From: Amblyomma americanum
Lineage: Eukaryota; Arthropoda; Arachnida; Ixodida; Ixodidae
NCBI RefSeq assembly: GCF_052857255.1
Contig: NW_027526504.1
Span: forward strand, 310,001-374,000
Reading direction: 5' to 3'
Length of the DNA stretch: 64,000 nt
In this document: positions 41,701-55,425 of the stretch, piece by piece
Layout: every line of letters starts with the position of its first letter
Numbering within the stretch: position 1 is the first letter of the stretch
The notes under the pieces: generated by a model
What the model was told of the DNA's origin: nothing
Seen by the model: the letters and a program-made list of their open reading frames with translations, nothing else
Databases searched by the model: none
Translations under genes and position numbers: made by a program

Positions 41701-44700
41701 TAACACGCTCGCTAGGGCCACGCACCGGCAGATTACGACAGCTGTACCCGCTTGCTCGAGACATCACTTTAAAGTGTTTATTTCAAGTATAGCACGCGAT
41801 TAAAACGCTCGCTAGGGCAACGCACCGGCAGATTACGCCAGGTGTACGCACCTGCTCGAGACATCACTTTAAAGTATTTATTTCAAGTATAGCACGCGAT
41901 TAACACGCTCGCTAGGGCCGCGCCCCGGTAGATTACGCCAGGTGTACCCGCCTGCGCGAGACATCACTTTAACGTGTTTATTTCAAGTATAGCACGCGAT
42001 TAACGCGCTCGCTATAGGGCCACGCACCAGCATATTACGCCAGGTGTACCCGCCTGCTCGAGACATCAGTTTAACATGTTTATTTCAAGTATAGCACGCG
42101 ATTAACACGCTCGCTAGGGCCACGCACCGGCAGATTACGCCAGGTGTACCCGCCTGCTCGAGACTTCACTTTAAAGTGTTTATTGCAAGTATAGCATGCG
42201 ATTAACACGCTCGCTAGGGCCACGCACCGGCAGATTACGCCAGGTGTATACCCGCCTGCTCGAGACATTACTTTAAAGTGTTTATTTCAAGTATAACACG
42301 CGATTAACACGCTCGCTAGGGCCACGCACCGGCAGATTACGCCAGGTGTATACCCGCCTGCTCGAGACTTCACTTTAAAGTGTTTATTTCAAGTATAGCA
42401 CGCGACTAACACGCTCGCTAGGGCCACGCCCCGGCAGATTACTCCAGGTATACCCGCCTGCGCGAGACATCACTTTAACGTGTTTATTTCAAGTATAGCA
42501 CGCGATTAACACGCTCGTTAGGGCCACGCCCCGGCATATTACGCCAGGTGTACCCGCCTGCTCGAGACATCAGTTTAACGTGTTTATTTCAAGTATAGCA
42601 CGCGGTTAACACGCTCGCTAGGGCCACGCACCGGCAGATTAAGCCAGGTGTACCCGCCTGCTCGAGACATCACTTTAACGTGTTTATTTCAAGTATAGCA
42701 GGCGATTACCAGGCTCGCTAGGGCCACGCGCCGGCAGATTACGCCAGGTGTACCCGCCTGCACGAGACATCACTTTAACGTGTTTATTTCAAGTATAGCA
42801 CGCGATTAATACGCTCGCTAGGGCCACGCACCGGCGGATTACGTCAGGAGTACCCGCCTGCGCGAGACATCACTTTAACGTGTTTATTTCAAGTATAGCA
42901 CGCGATTAACACGCTGGCTAGGGCCACGCACCGGCAGATTACGCCAGGTGTACGCGCCTGCTCGAGGCATCACTTTAAAGTGTTTATTTCAAGTATTGCA
43001 CGCGATTAACACGCTCGCTAGGGCCACGCCCCGGCAGATTACTCCAGGTGTACCCGCCTGCGCGAGACATCACTTTAACGTGTTTATTTCAAGTATTGCA
43101 CGCGATTAACACGCTCGCGAGGGCCATGCACCGGCAGATTACGCCAGGTGTACCCGCCTGCGCGAGACATCACTTTAACGTGTTTATTTCAAGTATAGCA
43201 CGCGACTAACACGCTCGCTAGGGCCATGCACCAGCAGATTACGCCAGGTGTACCCGCCTGCGCGAGACATCACTTTAACGTGTTTATTTCAAGTATAGCA
43301 CGCGATTAACACGCTCGCTAGGGCCATGCACCGGCAGATTACGCCAGGTGTACCCGCCTGCGCGAGACATCACTTTACGTGTTTATTTCAAGTATAGCAC
43401 GCGATTAACACGCTCGAGGCCACGCCCCGGCAGATTACTCCAGGTGTACCCGCCTGCGCGAGACATCACTTTAACGTGTTTATTTCAAGTATAGCACGCG
43501 ATTAACACGCTCGCTAGGGCCATGCACCGGCAGATTACGCCAGGTGTACCCGCCTGCGCGAGACATCACTTTAACGTGTTTATTTCAAGTATAGCACGCG
43601 GTTAACACGCTCGCTAGGGCCACGCCCCGGCAGATTACTCCAGGTGTACCCGCCTGCTCGAGACATCAGTTTAACGTGTTTATTTCAAGTATAGCACGCG
43701 ATTAACACGCTCGCTAGGGCCACGCCCCGGCAGATTACTCCAGGTGTACCCGCCTGCTCGAGACATCACTTTAAAGTGTTTATTTCAAGTATAGCACGCG
43801 ATTAACACGCTCGCTAGGGCCACGCACCAGCAGATTACTCCAGGTGTACCCGCCTGCGCGAGACATCACTTTAACGTGTTTATTTCAAGTATAGCACGCG
43901 ATTAACACGCTCGCTAGGGCCACGCCCCGGCAGATTACTTCAGGGGTACCCGCCTTGTCGAGACATCACTTTAAAGTGTTGATTTCAAGTATAGCACGCG
44001 ATTAACACGCTCGCTAGGGCCACGCACCGGGAGATTACGCCAGGTGTACCCGCCTGCTCGAGACATCACTTTAACGTGTTTATTTCAAGTATAGCACGCG
44101 ATTAACACGCTCGCTAGGGCCACGCCCCGGCAGATTACTCCAGGTGTACCCGCCTGCTCGAGACATCACTTTAAAGTGTTTATTTCAAGTATAGCACGCG
44201 ATTAACACGCTCGCTAGGGCCACGCACCAGCAGATTACTCCAGGTGTACCCGCCTGCGCGAGACATCACTTTAACGTGTTTATTTCAAGTATAGCACGCG
44301 ATTAACACGCTCGCTAGGGCCACGCCCCGGTAGATTACTTCAGGGGTACCCGCCTTGTCGAGACATCACTTTAAAGTGTTTATTTCAAGTATAGCACGCG
44401 ATTAACACGCTCGCTAGGGCCACGCACCGGCAGATTACGCCAGGTGTACCCGCCTGCTCGAGACATCACTTTAACGTGTTTATTTCAAGTATAGCACGCG
44501 ATTAACACGCTCGCTAGGGCCACGCACCAGCAGATTACTCCAGGTGTACCCGCCTGCGCGAGACATCACTTTAACGTGTTTATTTCAAGTATAGCACGCG
44601 ATTAACACGCTCGCTAGGGCCACGCCCCGGCAGATTACTCCAGGTGTACCCGCCTGCGCGAGACATCACTTTAACGTGTTTATTTCAAGTATAGCACGCG

Positions 44701-47388
44701 ATTAACACGCTCGCTAGGGCCATGCACCGGCAGATTACGCCAGGTGTACCCGCCTGCGCGAGACATCACTTTAACGTGTTTATTTCAAGTATTGCACGCG
44801 ATTAACACGCTCGCGAGGGCCATGCACCGGCAGATTACGCCAGGTGTCTCGCCTGCGCGAGACATCACTTTAACGTGTTTATTTCAAATATAGCACGCGA
44901 TTAACACGCTCGCTAGGGCCACGCCCCGGCAGATTACTCCAGGTGTACCCGCCTGCTCGAGACATCACTTTAAAGTGTTTATTTCAAGTATAGCACGCGA
45001 TTAACACGCTCCCTAGGGCCACGCACCGGCAGATTACGCCAGGTGTACCCGCCTGCTCGAGACATCACTTTAACGTGTTTATTTCAAGTATAGCACGCGA
45101 TTAACACGCTCGCTAGGGCCACGCCCCGGCAGATTACTTCAGGGGTACCCGCCTTGTCGAGACATCACTTTAAAGTGTTGATTTCAAGTATAGCACGCGA
45201 TTAACACGCTCGCTAGGGCCACGCACCGGGAGATTACGCCAGGTGTACCCGCCTGCTCGAGACATCACTTTAAAGTGTTTATTTCAAGTATAGCACGCGA
45301 TTAACGCGCTTGCTAGGGCCACGCACCGGAAGATTACGCCAGGTGTACTCGCCTGCTCGAGACATCACTTTAAAGTGTTTATTTCAAGTATAGCACGCGA
45401 TTAACACGCTCGCTAGGGCCACGCCCCGGCAGATTACGTCAGGTGTACCCGCCTGCTCGAGACATCACTTTAACGTGTTTATTTCAAGTATAGCACGCGA
45501 TTAACACGCTCGCTAGGGCCACGCACCGGCAGATTACGCCAGGTGTACCCGCCTGCGCGAGACATCACTTTAACGTGTTTATTTCAAGTATAGCACGCGA
45601 TTAACACGCTCGCTAGGGCCACGCCCCGGCAGATTACTCCAGGTGTACCCGCCTGCGCGAGACATCACTTTAACGTGTTTATTTCAAGTATAGCACGCGA
45701 TTAACACGCTCGCTAGGGCCATGCACCGGCAGATTACGCCAGGTGTACCCGCCTGCGCGAGACATCACTTTAACGTGTTTATTTCAAGTATTGCACGCGA
45801 TTAACACGCTCGCGAGGGCCATGCACCGGCAGATTACGCCAGGTGTACCCGCCTGCGCGAGACATCACTTTAACGTGTTTATTTCAAATATAGCACGCGA
45901 TTAACACGCTCGCTAGGGCCACGCCCCGGCAGATTACTCCAGGTGTACCCGCCTGCTCGAGACATCACTTTAAAGTGTTTATTTCAAGTATAGCACGCGA
46001 TTAACACGCTCCCTAGGGCCACGCACCGGCAGATTACGCCAGGTGTACCCGCCTGCTCGAGACATCACTTTAACGTGTTTATTTCAAGTATAGCACGCGA
46101 TTAACACGCTCGCTAGGGCCACGCACCAGCAGATTACTCCAGGTGTACCCGCCTGCTCGAGACATCACTTTAAAGTGTTTATTTCAAGTATAGCACGCGA
46201 TTAACACGCTCCCTAGGGCCACGCACCGGCAGATTACGCCAGGTGTACCCGCCTGCTCGAGACATCACTTTAACGTGTTTATTTCAAGTATAGCACGCGA
46301 TTAACACGCTCGCTAGGGCCACGCACCGGCAGATTACGCCAGGTGTACCCGCCTGCGCGAGACATCACTTTAACGTGTTTATTTCAAGTATAGCACGCGA
46401 TTAACACGCTCGCTAGGGCCACGCCCCGGCAGATTACTTCAGGTGTACCCGCCTGCGCGAGACATCACTTTAACGTGTTTATTTCAAGTATAGCACGCGA
46501 TTAACACGCTCGCTAGGGCCATGCACCGGCAGATTACGCCAGGTGTACCCGCCTGCGGGAGACATCACTTTAACGTGTTTATTTCAAGTATAGCACGCGA
46601 TTAACACGCTCGCTACGGCCACGCACCGGCAGATTACGCCAGGTGTACCCGCCTGCGCGAGACATCACTTTAACGTGTTTATTTCAAGTATAGCACGCGA
46701 TTAACACGCTCGCTAGGGCCACGCACCGGCAGATTACGCCAGGTGTACCCGCCTGCTCGAGACATCACTTTAAAGTGTTTATTTCAAGTATAGCACGCGA
46801 TTAACACGCTCCATAGGGCCACGCACCGGCAGATTACGCCAGGTGTACCCGCCTGCTCGAGACATCACTTTAACGTGTTTATTTCAAGTATAGCACGCGA
46901 TTAACACGCTCGCTAGGGCCACGCACCAGCAGATTACTCCAGGTGTACCCGCCTGCTCGAGACATCACTTTAAAGTGTTTATTTCAAGTATAGCACGCGA
47001 TTAACACGCTCCCTAGGGCCACGCACCGGCAGATTACGCCAGGTGTACCCGCCTGCTCGAGACATCACTTTAACGTGTTTATTTCAAGTATAGCACGCGA
47101 TTAACACGCTCGCTAGGGCCACGCACCGGCAGATTACGCCAGGTGTACCCGCCTGCGCGAGACATCACTTTAACGTGTTTATTTCAAGTATAGCACGCGA
47201 TTAACACGCTCGCTAGGGCCACGCCCCGGCAGATTACTCCAGGTGTACCCGCCTGGGCGAGACATCACTTTAACGTGTTTATTTCAAGTATAGAACGCGA
47301 TTAACACGCTCGCTAGGGCCATGCACCGGCAGATTACGCCAGGTGTACCCGCCTGCGCGAGACATCACTTTAACGTGTTTATTTCAAG
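35763..47388 (+). repeat. HOR: two tandem copies of a 5808-bp block
   Basis: Bases about 35763-41580 recur at about 41571-47388 at a constant offset of 5808 bp. Every rare landmark I compared was shared: a 7-bp insertion giving AACACGTAACACGC (35887 and 41695), TATTGCAAG (36374 and 42182), CGCTCGAGGCC (37604 and 43412), GGTGTCTCGCC (39036 and 44844), GCGGGAGAC (40748 and 46556), CTACGGCC, CTCCATAGGG and TATAGAACGC. I noticed no mismatch among these, so this is probably the youngest large duplication in the window, or an assembly artefact. Confidence 0.92.
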
Positions 47389-50300
47389 TATTGCACGCGA
47401 TTAACACGCTCGCGAGGGCCATGCTCCGGCAGATTACGCCAGGTGTACCCGCCTGCGCGAGACATCACTTTAACGTGTTTATTTCAAATATAGCACGCGA
47501 TTAACACGCTCGCTAGGGCCACGCCCCGGCAGATTACTCCAGGTGTACCCGCCTGCTCGAGACATCACTTTAAAGTGTTTATTTCAAGTATAGCACGCGA
47601 TTAACACGCTCCCTAGGGCCACGCACCGGCAGATTACGCCAGGTGTACCCGCCTGCTCGAGACATCACTTTAACGTGTTTATTTCAAGTATAGCACGCGA
47701 TTAACACGCTCGCTAGGGCCACGCACCAGCAGATTACGCCAGGTGTACCCGCCTGCTCGAGACATCACTTTAACGTGTTTATTTCAAGTATAGCACGCGA
47801 TTAACACGCTCGCTAGGGCCACGCCCCGGCAGATTACTTCAGGGGTACCCGCCTTGTCGAGACATCACTTTAAAGTGTTGATTTCAAGTATAGCACGCGA
47901 TTAACACGCTCGCTAGGGCCACGCCCCGGCAGATTACTCCAGTGTACCCGCCTGCTCGAGACATCACTTTAAAGTGTTTATTTCAAGTATAGCACGCGAT
48001 TAACACGCTCCCTAGGGCCACGCACCGGCAGATTACGCCAGGTGTACCCGCCTGCTCGAGACATCACTTTAACGTGTTTATTTCAAGTATAGCACGCGAT
48101 TAACACGCTCGCTAGGGCCACGCCCCGGCAGATTACGCCAGGTGTACTCGCCTGCTCGAGACATCACTTTAAAGTGTTTATTTCAAGTATAGCACGCGAT
48201 TAACACGCTCGCGAGGGCCATGCACCGGCAGATTACGCCAGGTGTACCCGCCTGCGCGAGACATCACTTTAACGTGTTTATTTAAAATATAGCACGCGAT
48301 TAACACGCTCGCTAGGGCCACGCCCCGGCAGATTACTCCAGGTGTACCCGCCTGCTCGAGACATCACTTTAAACTGTTTATTTCAAGTATAGCACGCGAT
48401 TAACACGCTCGCTAGGGCCACGCCCCGGCAGATTACTCCAGGTGTACCCGCCTGCTCGAGACATCACTTTAAACTGTTTATTTCAAGTATAGCACGCGAT
48501 TAACACGCTCCCTAGGGCCACGCACCGGCAGATTACGCCAGGTGTACCCGCCTGCTCGAGACATCACTTTAACGTGTTTATTTCAAGTATAGCACGCGAT
48601 TAACACGCTCGCTAGGGCCACGCACCAGCAGATTACGCCAGGTGTACCCGCCTGCGCGAGACATCACTTTAACGTGTTTATTTCAAGTATAGCACGCGAT
48701 TAACACGCTCGCTACGGCCACGCACCGGCAGATTACGCCAGGTGTACCCGCCTGCGCGAGACATCACTTTAACGTGTTTATTTCAAGTATAGCACGCGAT
48801 TAACACGCTCGCTAGGGCCACGCACCGGCAGATTACGCCAGGTGTACCCGCCTGCTCGAGACATCACTTTAAAGTGTTTATTTCAAGTATAGCACGCGAT
48901 TAACACGCTCCATAGGGCCACGCACCGGCAGATTACGCCAGGTGTACCCGCCTGCTCGAGACATCACTTTAACGTGTTTATTTCAAGTATAGCACGCGAT
49001 TAACACGCTCGCTAGGGCCACGCACCAGCAGATTACTCCAGGTGTACCCGCCTGCTCGAGACATCACTTTAAAGTGTTTATTTCAAGTATAGCACGCGAT
49101 TAACACGCTCCCTAGGGCCACGCACCGGCAGATTACGCCAGGTGTACCCGCCTGCTCGAGACATCACTTTAACGTGTTTATTTCAAGTATAGCACGCGAT
49201 TAACACGCTCGCTAGGGCCACGCACCGGCAGATTACGCCAGGTGTACCCGCCTGCGCGAGACATCACTTTAACGTGTTTATTTCAAGTATAGCACGCGAT
49301 TAACACGCTCGCTAGGGCCACGCCCCGGCAGATTACTAAAGGTGTACCCGCCTGGGCGAGACATCACTTTAACGTGTTTATTTCAAGTATAGAACGCGAT
49401 TAACACGCTCGCTAGGGCCATGCACCGGCAGATTACGCCAGGTGTACCCGCCTGCGCGAGACATCACTTTAACGTGTTTATTTCAAGTATTGCACGCGAT
49501 TAACACGCTCGCGAGGGCCATGCACCGGCAGATTACGCCAGGTGTACCCGCCTGCGCGAGACATCACTTTAACGTGTTTATTTCAAATATAGCACGCGAT
49601 TAACACGCTCGCTAGGGCCACGCCCCGGCAGATTACTCCAGGTGTACCCGCCTGCTCGAGACATCACTTTAAAGTGTTTATTTCAAGTATAGCACGCGAT
49701 TAACACGCTCCCTAGGGCCACGCACCGGCAGATTACGCCAGGTGTACCCGCCTGCTCGAGACATCACTTTAACGTGTTTATTTCAAGTATAGCACGCGAT
49801 TAACACGCTCGCTAGGGCCACGCACCAGCAGATTACGCCAGGTGTACCCGCCTGCTCGAGACATCACTTTAACGTGTTTATTTCAAGTATAGCACGCGAT
49901 TAACACGCTCGCTAGGGCCACGCCCCGGCAGATTACTTCAGGGGTACCCGCCTTGTCGAGACATCACTTTAAAGTGTTGATTTCAAGTATAGCACGCGAA
50001 TAACACGCTCGCTAGGGCCACGCCCCGGCAGATTACTCCAGTGTACCCGCCTGGTGGAGACATCACTTTAAAGTGTTTATTTCAAGTATAGCACGCGATT
50101 AACACGCTCCCTAGGGCCACGCACCGGCAGATTACGCCAGGTGTACCCGCCTGCTCGAGACATCACTTTAACGTGTTTATTTCAAGTATAGCACGCGATT
50201 AACACGCTCGCTAGGGCCACGCCCCGGCAGATTACGCCAGGTGTACTCGCCTGCTCGAGACATCACTTTAAAGTGTTTATTTCAAGTATAGCACGCGATT

Positions 50301-50508
50301 AACACGCTCGCGAGGGCCATGCACCGGCAGATTACGCCAGGTGTACCCGCCTGCGCGAGACATCACTTTAACGTGTTTATTTCAAATATAGCACGCGATT
50401 AACACGCTCGCTAGGGCCACGCCCCGGCAGATTACTCCAGGTGTACCCGCCTGCTCGAGACATCACTTTAAACTGTTTATTTCAAGTATAGCACGCGATT
50501 AACACGCT
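46559..50508 (+). repeat. HOR: two copies of a block at 2099-bp offset
   Basis: Bases about 46559-48409 match about 48658-50508 at an offset of 2099 bp. Landmarks: CGCTACGG (46611 and 48710), CTCCATAGGG, TATAGAACGC (47290 and 49389), AGGGGTACCC (47841 and 49940) and the 2-bp-short CCAGTGTACCC (about 47940 and 50039). Differences are more frequent than in the 5808-bp pair: ATGCTCCGG against ATGCACCGG, ACTCCAGG against ACTAAAGG, GCGATTAAC against GCGAATAAC, and CTGCTCGAG against CTGGTGGAG. The AAACTG monomer is present twice near 48372 and once near 50471. The source overlaps the end of the second 5808-bp copy. Confidence 0.86.
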
Positions 50509-53500
50509 CCCTAGGGCCACGCACCGGCAGATTACGCCAGGTGTACCCGCCTGCTCGAGACATCACTTTAACGTGTTTATTTCAAGTATAGCACGCGATT
50601 AACACGCTCGCTAGGGCCACGCACCAGCAGATTACGCCAGGTGTACCCGCCTGCGCGAGACATCACTTTAACGTGTTTATTTCAAGTATAGCACGCGATT
50701 AACACGCTCGCTAGGGCCACGCCCCGGCAGATTACTCCAGGTGTACCCGCCTGCGCGAGACATCACTTTAACGTGTTTATTTCAAGTATAGCACGCGATT
50801 AACACGCTCGCTAGGGCCATGCACCGGCAGATTACGCCAGGTGTACCCGCCTGCGCGAGACATCACTTTAACGTGTTTATTTCAAGTATTGCACGCGATT
50901 AACACGCTCGCGAGGGCCATGCACCGGCAGATTACGCCAGGTGTACCCGCCTGCGCGAGACATCACTTTAACGTGTTTATTTCAAATATAGCACGCGATT
51001 AACACGCTCCCTAGGGCCACGCACCGGCAGATTACGCCAGGGGTACCCGCCTTGTCGAGACATCACTTTAACGTGTTTATTTCAAGTATAGCACGCGATT
51101 AACACGCTCGCTAGGGCCATGCACCGGCAGATTACGCCAGGTGTACCCGCCTGCGCGAGACATCACTTTAACGTGTTTATTTCAAGTATAGCACGCGATT
51201 AACAGGCTCGCTAGGGCCATGCACCGGCAGATTACGCCAGGTGTACCCGCCTGCGCGAGACATCACTTTAACGTGTTTATTTCAAGTATAGCACGCGATT
51301 AACACGCTCGCTAGGGCCACGCCCCGGCAGATTACTCCAGGTGTACCCGCCTGCGCGAGACATCACTTTAACGTGTTTATTTCAAGTATAGCACGCGATT
51401 AACACGCTCGCTAGGGCCATGCACCGGCAGATTACGCCAGGTGTACCCGCCTGCGCGAGACATCACTTTAACGTGTTTATTTCAAGTATAGCACGCGGTT
51501 AACACGCTCGCTAGGGCCACGCCCCGGCAGATTACTCCAGGTGTACCCGCCTGCTCGAGACATCAGTTTAACGTGTTTATTTCAAGTATAGCACGCGATT
51601 AACACGCTCGCTAGGGCCACGCACCGGCAGATTACTCCAGGTGTACCCGCCTGCTCGAGACATAACTTTAAAGTGTTTATTTCAAGTATAGCACGCGATT
51701 AACACGCTCCCTAGGGCCACGCACCGGCAGATTACGCCAGGTGTACCCGCCTGCTCGAGACATCAGTTTAACGTGTTTATTTCAAGTATAGCACGCGATT
51801 AACACGCTCGCTAGGGCCACGCCCCGGCAGATTACGTCAGGTGTACCCGCCTGCTCGAGACATCACTTTAACGTGTTTATTTCAAGTATAGCACGCGATT
51901 AACACGCTCGCTAGGGCCACGCCCCGGCAGATTACTCCAGGTGTACCCGCCTGCTCGAGACATCAGTTTAACGTGTTTATTTCAAGTATAGCACGCGATT
52001 AACACGCTCGCTAGGGCCACGCCCCGGCAGATTACTCCAGGTGTACCCGCCTGCTCGAGACATAACTTTAAAGTGTTTATTTCAAGTATAGCACGCGATT
52101 AACACGCTCCCTAGGGCCACGCACCGGCAGATTACGCCAGGTGTACCCGCCTGCTCGAGACATCACTTTAACGTGTTTATTTCAAGTATAGCACGCGATT
52201 AACACGCTCGCTAGGGCCACGCCCCGGCAGATTACGTCAGGTGTACCCGCCTGCTCGAGACATCACTTTAACGTGTTTATTTCAAGTATAGCACGCGATT
52301 AACACGCTCGCTAGGGCCACGCACCGGCAGATTACGCCAGGTGTACCCGCCTGCGCGAGACATCACTTTAACGTGTTTATTTCAAGTATAGCACGCGATT
52401 AACACGCTCGCTAGGGCCACGCCCCGGCAGATTACTCCAGGTGTACCCGCCTGCGCGAGACATCACTTTAACGTGTTTATTTCAAGTATAGCACGCGATT
52501 ATCACGCTCGCTAGGGCCATGCACCGGCAGATTACGCCAGGTGTACCCGCCTGCGCGAGACATCACTTTAACGTGTTAATTTCAAGTATTGCACGCGATT
52601 AACACGCTCGCGAGGGCCATGCACCGGCAGATTACGCCAGGTGTACCCGCCTGCGCGAGACATCACTTTAACGTGTTTATTTCAAATATAGCACGCGATT
52701 AACACGCTCGCTAGGGCCACGCCCCGGCAGATTACTCCAGGTGTACCCGCCTGCTCGAGACATCACTTTAAAGTGTTTATTTCAAGTATAGCACGCGATT
52801 AACACGCTCCCTAGGGCCACGCACCGGCAGATTACGCCAGGTGTACCCGCCTGCTCGAGACATCACTTTAACGTGTTTATTTCAAGTATAGCACGCGATT
52901 AACACGCTCGCTAGGGCCACGCACCAGCAGATTACTCCAGGTGTACCCGCCTGCTCGAGACATCACTTTAAAGTGTTTATTTCAAGTATAGCACGCGATT
53001 AACACGCTCCCTAGGGCCACGCACCGGCAGATTACGCCAGGTGTACCCGCCTGCTCGAGATATCACTTTAACGTGTTTATTTCAAGTATAGCACGCGATT
53101 AACACGCTCGCTAGGGCCACGCCCCGGCAGATTACTCCAGGTGTACCCGCCTGCTCGAGACATCACTTTAAAGTGTTTATTTCAAGTATAGCACGCGATT
53201 AACACGCTCCCTAGGGCCACGCACCGGCAGATTACGCCAGGTGTACCCGCCTGCGCGAGACATCACTTTAACGTGTTTATTTCAAGTATAGCCCGCGATT
53301 AACACGCTCGCTAGTGCCACGCACCGGCAGATTACGCCAGGTGTACCCGCCTGCTCGAGACATCACTTTAACGTGTTTATTTCAAGTATAGCACGCGATT
53401 AACACGCTCGATAGGGCCACGCCCCGGCAGATTACTCCAGGTGTACCCGCCTGCTCGAGACATCACTTTAAAGTGTTTATTTCAAGTATAGCACGCGATT

Positions 53501-55423
53501 AACACGCTCCCTAGGGCCACGCACCGGCAGATTACGCCAGGTGTACCCGCCTGCTCGAGACATCACTTTAACGTGTTTATTTCAAGTATAGCACGCGATT
53601 AACACGCTCGCTAGGGCCACGCCCCGGCAGATTACTCCAGGTGTACCCGCCTGCTCGAGACATCACTTTAACGTGTTTATTTCAAGTATAGCACGCGATT
53701 AACACGCTCGCTAGGGCCATGCACCGGCAGATTACGCCAGGTGTACCCGCCTGCGCGAGACATCACTTTAACGTGTTTATTTCAAGTATAGCACGCGATT
53801 AACACGCTCGCTAGGGCCATGCACCGGCAGATTACGCCAGGTGTACCCGCCTGCTCGAGACATCACTTTAAAGTGTTTATTTCAAGTATAGCACGCGATT
53901 AACACGCTCCCTAGGGCCACGCACCGGCAGATTACGCCAGGTGTACCCGCCTGCTCGAGACATCAATTTAACGTGTTTATTTCAAGTACAGCACGCGATT
54001 AACACGCTCGCTAGGGCCACGCCCCGGCAGATTACTCCAGGTGTACCCGCCTGCTCGAGACATCACTTTAAAGTGTTTATTTCAAGTATAGCACGCGATT
54101 AACACGCTCCCTAGGGCCACGCACCGGCAGATTACGCCACGTGTACCCGCCTGCTCGAGACATCACTTTAACGTGTTTATTTCAAGTATAGCACGCGATT
54201 AACACGCTCGCTAGGGCCACGCACCGGCAGATTACGCCAGGTGTACCCGCCTGCGCGAGACATCACTTTAACGTGTTTATTTCAAGTATAGCACGCGATT
54301 AACACGCTCGCTAGGGCCACGCCCCGGCAGATTACTCCAGGTGTACCCGCCTGCGCGAGACATCACTTTAACGTGTTTATTTCAAGTATAGCACGCGATT
54401 AACACGCTCGCTAGGGCCATGCACCGGCAGATTACGCCAGGTGTACCCGCCTGCTCGAGACATCACTTTAACGTGTTTATTTCAAGTATAGCACGCGATT
54501 AACACGCTCGCTAGGGCCACGCACCAGCAGATTACGCCAGGTGTACCCGCCTGCTCGAGACATCACTTTAACGTGTTTATTTCAAGTATAGCACGCGATT
54601 AACACGCTCGCTAGGGCCACGCCCCGGCAGATTACTTCAGGGGTACCCGCCTTGTCGAGACATCACTTTAAAGTGTTGATTTCAAGTACAGCACGCGATT
54701 AACACGCTCGCTAGGGCCACGCACCGGGAGATTACGCCAGGTGTACCCGCCTGCTCGAGACATCACTTTAAAGTGTTTATTTCAAGTATAGCACGCGATT
54801 AACGCGCTTGCTAGGGCCACGCACCGGAAGATTACGCCAGGTGTACTCGCCTGCTCGAGACATCACTTTAAAGTGTTTATTTCAAGTATAGCACGCGATT
54901 AACACGCTCGCTAGGGCCACGCCCCGGCAGATTACGTCAGGTGTACCCGCCTGCTCGAGACATCACTTTAAAGTGTTTATTTCAAGTATAGCACGCGATT
55001 AACACGCTCGCTAGGGCCACGCACCAGCAGATTACGCCAGGTGTACCCGCCTGCTCGATACATCACTTTAACGTGTTTATTTCAAGTATAGCACGCGATT
55101 AACACGCTCGCTAGGGACACGCCCCGGCAGATTACTCCAGGTGTACCCGCCTGGTCGAGACATCACTTTAAAGTGTTTATTTCAAGTATAGCACGCGATT
55201 AACACGCTCGCTTGGGCCACGCACCAGCAGATTACGCCAGGTGTACCCGCCTGCTCGAGACATCACTTTAACGTGTTTATTTCAAGTATAGCACGCGATT
55301 AACACGCTCGCTAGGGACACGCCCCGGCAGATTACTCCAGGTGTACCCGCCTGGTGGAGACATCACTTTAAAGTGTTTATTTCAAGTATAGCACGCGATT
55401 AACACGCTCGCTTGGGCCACGCA
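50509..55423 (+). repeat. Satellite up to the LINE insertion, ending in 200-bp dimers
   Basis: These are monomers of the same family with short-range HORs, for example alternating CTCCCTAGGG and CTCGCTAGGG monomers between about 51600 and 54200. The last part is a clear dimer: 55101-55300 resembles 55301-55423 and on, with AGGGACACG at about 55115 and 55315, and CTTGGGCCACG at 55211 and 55411. The array stops after CCACGCA at 55423, where the LINE begins. No gene is visible. Confidence 0.85.
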
Positions 55424-55425
55424 GC

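Larger units (their letters stand above)
1..55423 (+). repeat. 100-bp satellite array, left part (about 554 monomers)
   Basis: The sequence repeats with a period of 100 bp, seen directly by the return of ACACGCTCGCTAGGG every 100 bases, and all copies are in the same orientation. Each monomer has a GC-rich 60-bp part holding GGCAGATTACGCCAGG and CTCGAG, then an AT-rich 30-bp part holding CACTTTAA and TTTATTTCAAGTATAG. Copies differ at a few recurrent sites and carry rare indels of 1-7 bp. No monomer is inverted. I recognise no gene in it. Because 100 is not a multiple of 3, the stop triplets in each monomer pass through all frames every 300 bp, so no long ORF can exist. This is typical of centromeric, pericentromeric or other heterochromatic satellite. 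Chromosomal location cannot be told from the sequence. Confidence 0.98.

Noticed and set aside
36272..42268. Two identical 62-codon minus-strand frames at 36272-36460 and 42080-42268
   Set aside because: They are the same piece of satellite in the two copies of the 5808-bp block. Identity reflects duplication, not coding constraint.
1..55423. CRISPR array
   Set aside because: The 100-bp units are contiguous, with no unique spacers, far longer than CRISPR repeats, and no cas genes are present. The LINE shows the sequence is eukaryotic.
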